From Sinohyriopsis cumingii (taxonomy: Eukaryota > Mollusca > Bivalvia > Unionida > Unionidae), in NCBI GenBank assembly GCA_028554795.2, contig CM068841.1, positions 20,393,308 to 20,457,307 on the forward strand: 64,000 nucleotides of DNA, read 5' to 3'. Within the stretch, counting starts at the first letter, position 1, and the number at the start of each line of letters is the position of its first letter. A program made the translations under genes and the position numbers. Below, piece by piece: positions 59,632 through 64,000 of this stretch. The notes beneath the pieces were generated by a model that saw nothing but the letters and a program-made list of their open reading frames with translations, made no database searches and had not been told where the DNA came from.

Positions 59632-59690
<59 letters not shown>
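59632..59690. repeat. (GT)n microsatellite
   Basis: About 29 GT dinucleotides. The poly-HT frame on the - strand is an artefact. Confidence 0.95.
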
Positions 59691-59691
<1 letters not shown>

Positions 59692-60854
59692 GGGACATAC
59701 TAATAAATATTCTAATTTTGATTGAAGCGAAAGGAAGATCTAAAAAAATGTAATCGCCAGTTCAGTTGTGTATGCATTTGGTGTTTTTATGTTAGAGAAA
59801 TTTTCTCAGAAAACTCCCTGGGATTTATTTCATCAATAATGGATTTATTGATTATATTTTAATAAAATCGAGAATAACGAATGGTTTGCTATGTTCTAAT
59901 ACTTATCTGAATCCCCATGAAGGATTAGAAACCCAGGCGTTGCTTTCGCCTCAGAAATGTTTCGTTTTGATTCTGTAAATAGTTCAATTAGTAAGCTTCT
60001 ATAAGATTTTCAAAATAGAGTGGATTTGTCGTAAAGTAGACCATAAAATGTCTGAACACGATTAGTACAAAAAGAGACAAAACCCATCTGCGTCATAATT
60101 GTGCACATCTGTCTCAAGAGACATTAATATACACTGAATCAATTCGAATTCAATGATTTTCTTTGCTCAGAAGAATTATACTACATAAAAACCGGCAAAA
60201 TGTGTAATTTGTACAAATAATATATCGTCATTAAAGTGATCATGGCGATGTTTATGTGAGAGCTGAATAATAGAACAAGATTAATGAATTTAATTTTATT
60301 TTGTCACTTGCCCATCCCTTTATGTCGATTTTAACGTAACCTTTTCTTTTATGTGAAAATGATACACCGTGACTATAGCAAAATTAATCCGCAGTTGTAC
60401 TTCATTAACCTAAATTCATATGCCAATATAAGAATAACCTTAAAGATCAAAGACATAAAGAAAACTATTTCGCTCCGTTGAGGATCGTTTGGTCCAACAA
60501 TTTCTAATACTCTGATTTCTCTTGACGATATGCTTTAAGTCAAAGAACAACAGTGCATTCACGTCATGACGTTGCACTTTCACATATGATTCCTAGAGCA
60601 GGGGTCACTGTGTTTCCAGGTTTCCCAAATTCAGGGAGAAACACAAAATTGCATCGGAACAAATAAAAATAGTAGAAGGCACTAAACATTGGTAAAAGAT
60701 AAATTATCTCATTTGCTTTGGCTATTTTACCATCATAGCTTCACTGTCAACTCTGCACAATCATATTTCTTTGTTGATGTTTACATTGTTGAAAAAAAGA
60801 TGTGTCAAGATATTAAATAACCCATACAAGAGAGCTTTGCATAAACTCTGTCAT
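59691..60854. other. Unassigned sequence
   Basis: AT-rich. No repeat, exon or domain recognised. Confidence 0.35.
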
Positions 60855-60925
60855 CACATGGAATGGCCAAACCCTCCACATAGTGGAGAAGGTCACCTAT
60901 CTCGGCAGTAGACTGCGCGTGACAG
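60855..60925 (+). pseudogene. Short LINE reverse transcriptase scrap
   Basis: The + strand encodes ITWNGQTLHIVEKVTYLGSR. This is the segment before and including the YLGS motif found in this class of reverse transcriptases (compare VENFTYLGSNI in the adjacent LINE), on the opposite strand and from another subfamily. Only about 70 bp survive. Confidence 0.6.
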
Positions 60926-60929
60926 TCTC

Positions 60930-63900
60930 TTCTTGTCTTCTTGGCATCCGTCCGTCTACGAGAGACGATGGCATAGCTCCAAAGTACGCTTTTGCTTATC
61001 CTTCTTTTTAGCTCTCTTTTCAGCTTGCTTTATTCTTCTCTTTTCCTCTGCGTTTTGAACTCCCTGCCTGACAGCTAGACGCCAGCTGGAACGGTTGTTT
61101 GCACAGCTCTCCCAGTCGTTGACATTGATGTTTGCTGTCTTCATATCCTTCTTGCAAACATCTTTGTAGCGCAGATGTGGTCGTCCAGTTGTTCGTGCAC
61201 CTTCTGCTAACTACCCATATAACAGGTCCTTGGGAATGCGACCTGGGTCCATTCTCTTGACATGGCCGAGCCAGCGAAGGCGCCTCTCGCTGAGTATGGA
61301 GAACATGCTGTTCATGTTGGCGCGTTCTAGAACCTCTGTGTTGGGTACTTTGTCCTGCCACTGGATGTGCAGAATGCGCCGCAGACATCTCAGGTGGAAG
61401 CTGTTGAGTTTCCTCTCGTGTCTTGCATAGGTGGTCCATGTTTCGCTGCTGTAGAGAAGTGAGCTGAGCACGCACGCTTGGTAGACACGCAGTTTGGTCT
61501 TCTCTGTGAGGTTGGGGTTGTTCCAGACCCTCTGGTTAAGTCTGGCCATCACTGCTGCTGCCTTGGCAATCCTGCCGCCCACCTCAGAATCAATGGAGAG
61601 TGAGCTGGAGATGTTAGACCCGAGGTATGTGAAGTTCTCGACAACTTCCAAATTGTACCCATCGATGGAGACAGAGGGAGGGGAGTCTGTGTCCTGTGCC
61701 ATGACATCTGTTTTCTTCAAACTGATGGTCAGTCCAAATTCCTTACATGCATGGGAGAGGCAGCATACCAGCTGCTGACGTCCATCTTCCGTGTGTGATG
61801 TCAAGGCTGCATCGTCGGCAAAGAGCAATTCACGGATGAGTACCTCTGTGACTTTAGTCTTAGCACGGAGACGGGCGATGTTGAACAGCTTGCCGTCAGC
61901 CCTGGTATGGATGTACACTCCCTCGCTGCAGTCCTTGAATGCGTACTGGAGAAGCATGGAGAAGAAGATGGCAAAGAGCGTCGGTGCAAGGACACATCCT
62001 TGTTTGACTCCGCTAACGACTGGGAATGCTTCAGATGTTGCGCCATTGAAGCACACTGTGCTGTGCATGTTCTCGTGGAACGACATAATGACAGCAAGCA
62101 GACGTGGGGGGCAGCCGATCTTCTGCAGGAGTCTGAAGAGTCCACTCCGACTAACCATGTCAAACGCCTTCGTCAGGTCTATGAAGGCAATATAGAGGGG
62201 CATTCGCTGCTCGCGACACTTCTCCTGCAGCTGACGTAGTGAGAAGATCATGTCTACAGTTGACCTGCCGGCTCGAAATCCACACTGGGATTCTGGGTAG
62301 ACGCGGGAGGCTAGGATCTGCAAGCGTGCCAAGGCAACACGGGCGAAGGCCTTTCCGACGATGCTGAGGAGGGAGATGCCCCGATAGTTGTTGCAGTCGC
62401 TACGGTCTCCTTTGTTTTTGTACAAAGTGACGATGTTGGCATCACGCATGTCCTGTGGGATGTATCCCTGTTCCCAGCAAAGGCAGAGGAGTGTGTGTAG
62501 GGGCTGGAGCAGTGCTGGTTTTCCGCTCTTGAGGACTTCAGGCGGAATGCCGTCGCTTCCAGGAGCCTTCCCACAGGCAAGGCAATCGATGGCTTTTCCG
62601 AGCTCTTCCAGGGTGGGCTGTGTCTCTAGCTCCTCCATGACAGGCAGGTCTGGAATGGCGTCCAGGGCAGTTCCAGTGACATTGTTTTGGGTTGCATATA
62701 GCTCAAGATAGTGCTCAACCCATCGCTGCAGTTGTTTCCCCTGGTCTGTGATGACTTCGCCCGTCTTGGACATGAGGGGGGCGGTCTTGTAGCTGGGGGG
62801 GCCTGTCGCTTTTTTGATACCCTCATACATTCCTCTTGTATCCCCGGTGTCAGCAGCTGTCTGTATACTGTTGCAAAGGTTCAGCCAGTAGGTGTTGGCA
62901 CAGCGGCGGTCGGTCTTCTGGGCGTTATTCCTTGCAATCCTGAGGGCTTGTAGTGTTCTGGGGCTAGGTGCAGCCTTGTATGCCAGAAGGGCTTTCCTCT
63001 TTGCCTCAGTCACGGGCTCCATCTCCTCCCAATTTGCCTCATACCAGTCGACATTCTTTCGCTCCCTCTTCCCGTAAGCTGTGATGGCTGATTTGTACAC
63101 AGAGTCACGGATATGGGACCACTTGGAATCAATGGTGTCATCAGGTATCACTTTGGTGAGGGCTTCCTTCAGTTTGCTGATGAACTGCTGTGTTTTCTCT
63201 GGGTTGCTTGCACAGTAGGTGTTGATACGTGGGTGACCCTTCTTCTTGGCGTGGTGCAGCTTCTTGGGTAATATTCACACCTTGCTGGCCACGAGGGAAT
63301 GGTCCGTGTCACAATCGGCACTGTGGTAGCTGCGGATAAGGAGGACACTAGCCAGTTCTGCACGCCTGGTGATGACGAGGTCTAGCTGGTGCCAGTGGCG
63401 TGAACGTGGGTGTCTCCATGACACCTGGTGGATCTCCTTGCATTTGAAGAAAGTGTTTGTCACACATAGGCTGTGGGAGCAGCACATCTCCAGCAGTCGC
63501 TGACCATTCTCGTTGATCTTGCCCCTTCCGTAAAAGCCGAGACAGGTGGACCAGGCCTCATGGTCAGCTCCCACTCTAGCATTGAAGTCTCCTAGTAAGC
63601 AAAGGCTTTCATTGTTGGGGATACTGGATATTGCCTGATCCAGAGCCTCATAAAACTTGTCTTTCTCCTCGTAGGTGGAGTAGAGGATTGGGGCGTACAC
63701 ACTGAAGATGTTGACCGGGCCTAAGGATGTTGACAGCCGGAGGGCAAGGATTCTCTCAGTACCTGATGATGGAGGTTCAATGAAGGCGATTAGCGTGTTC
63801 TTGACGGCAAAGCCTACACCATGCTGCCTAGGTTCATCCAAGGGCTTCCCCTGCCAAAAGAATGTGTAATTGGCTTCCCTGATGGTGCCGCTGTCAGCCA

Positions 63901-64000
63901 GTCGGGTCTCCTGGAGGCAGGCAATATCGATGTTCAGTCGGGAGAGTTCTCTGTCAATGAAGGCAGTCTTCCGTGCATCATCGATCTGCTGTAGGTCAGT
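60930..64000 (-). mobile_element. LINE (EEP endonuclease + reverse transcriptase), runs off right edge
   Basis: A nearly intact non-LTR retrotransposon copy on the - strand. Coding order is endonuclease, reverse transcriptase, then a C-terminal region with RRLRWLGHVKRMDPGRIPKD and a basic tail. Its CpG content is much higher than that of the surrounding sequence, as expected for a recent insertion. The 5' part lies beyond 64000. The 3' end is near 60930 and no long poly-A was seen. The C-terminal RWLGHV pattern occurs in RTE/CR1-like animal LINEs; the clade was not determined. Confidence 0.93.
60956..64000 (-). pseudogene. LINE endonuclease-reverse transcriptase ORF with two in-frame stops
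   Basis: One frame runs from beyond 64000 to TAG at 60956-60958. Endonuclease: CLQETR (catalytic Glu), LLGDFNARVG (Asp/Asn) and DTDHSLV (Asp/His), all intact. Reverse transcriptase: YRGISLLSIVGKAFARV, IDLTKAFDMVSR (first catalytic Asp), GVKQGCVLAPTLF and LLFADDAAL (catalytic Asp pair, near 61811-61830), then FTYLGSNI. C-terminal: RRLRWLGHVKRMDPGRIPKD and, past the break, GRPHLRYKDVCKKDMK. Only TGA at 63275-63277 (GTG TGA ATA, likely CGA before) and TAG at 61211-61213 interrupt it, with no frameshift. Separate translation of the pieces is possible but unlikely. The copy looks recently inactivated. Confidence 0.93.

Noticed and set aside
61494-62953. Several + strand frames of 80-134 residues opposite the LINE
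   Set aside because: Shadows of the GC-richer LINE coding strand.

Overview
This is a eukaryotic, AT-rich and intron-rich window. The repeat content (tRNA-derived SINEs, endonuclease/reverse-transcriptase LINEs, pogo/Tigger and DIRS remnants, many minisatellites) suggests a lophotrochozoan invertebrate, most likely a mollusc. That is an inference; no species-diagnostic gene is present.

The one clear host gene is on the + strand. Seven exons between 7665 and 41468 encode about 271 C-terminal residues of a polypeptide N-acetylgalactosaminyltransferase (GALNT family): the end of the catalytic domain and the ricin-type lectin domain, to the stop codon. The 5' exons are not recognised here and probably lie left of the window, which would put the large satellite at about 985-5763 inside an intron. 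All exon phases agree. One intron (39976-41330) must use a GC donor to keep the frame.

Region by region: 1-6.3 kb is unique sequence, then a 4.8-kb tandem array of a ~52-bp monomer with higher-order structure, then a 47-bp minisatellite and an AC/AT microsatellite. Between 6.3 and 41.5 kb the GALNT introns hold many different minisatellites (units of about 15-70 bp), two SINE families, a TIR-bearing MITE-like family, a Tigger element with both ends and a TA duplication, a decayed pogo-type transposase, a THAP-domain remnant and a DIRS-type tyrosine recombinase remnant. From 41.5 to 52 kb lies the 3' flank, with few recognisable features: MITE-like copies and a ~115-bp tandem array. From 52.7 to 60.9 kb the sequence becomes richer in CpG and holds SINEs and broken LINE pieces, one pair with an inverted junction. 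This part also holds a speculative two-exon small secreted-peptide gene on the - strand. From 60.9 to 64 kb lies a young LINE on the - strand whose endonuclease/reverse transcriptase reading frame is broken only by two in-frame stop codons and runs off the right edge.

No operons, CRISPR arrays, rRNA genes or functional tRNA genes were seen. The tRNA-like sequences are SINE heads.
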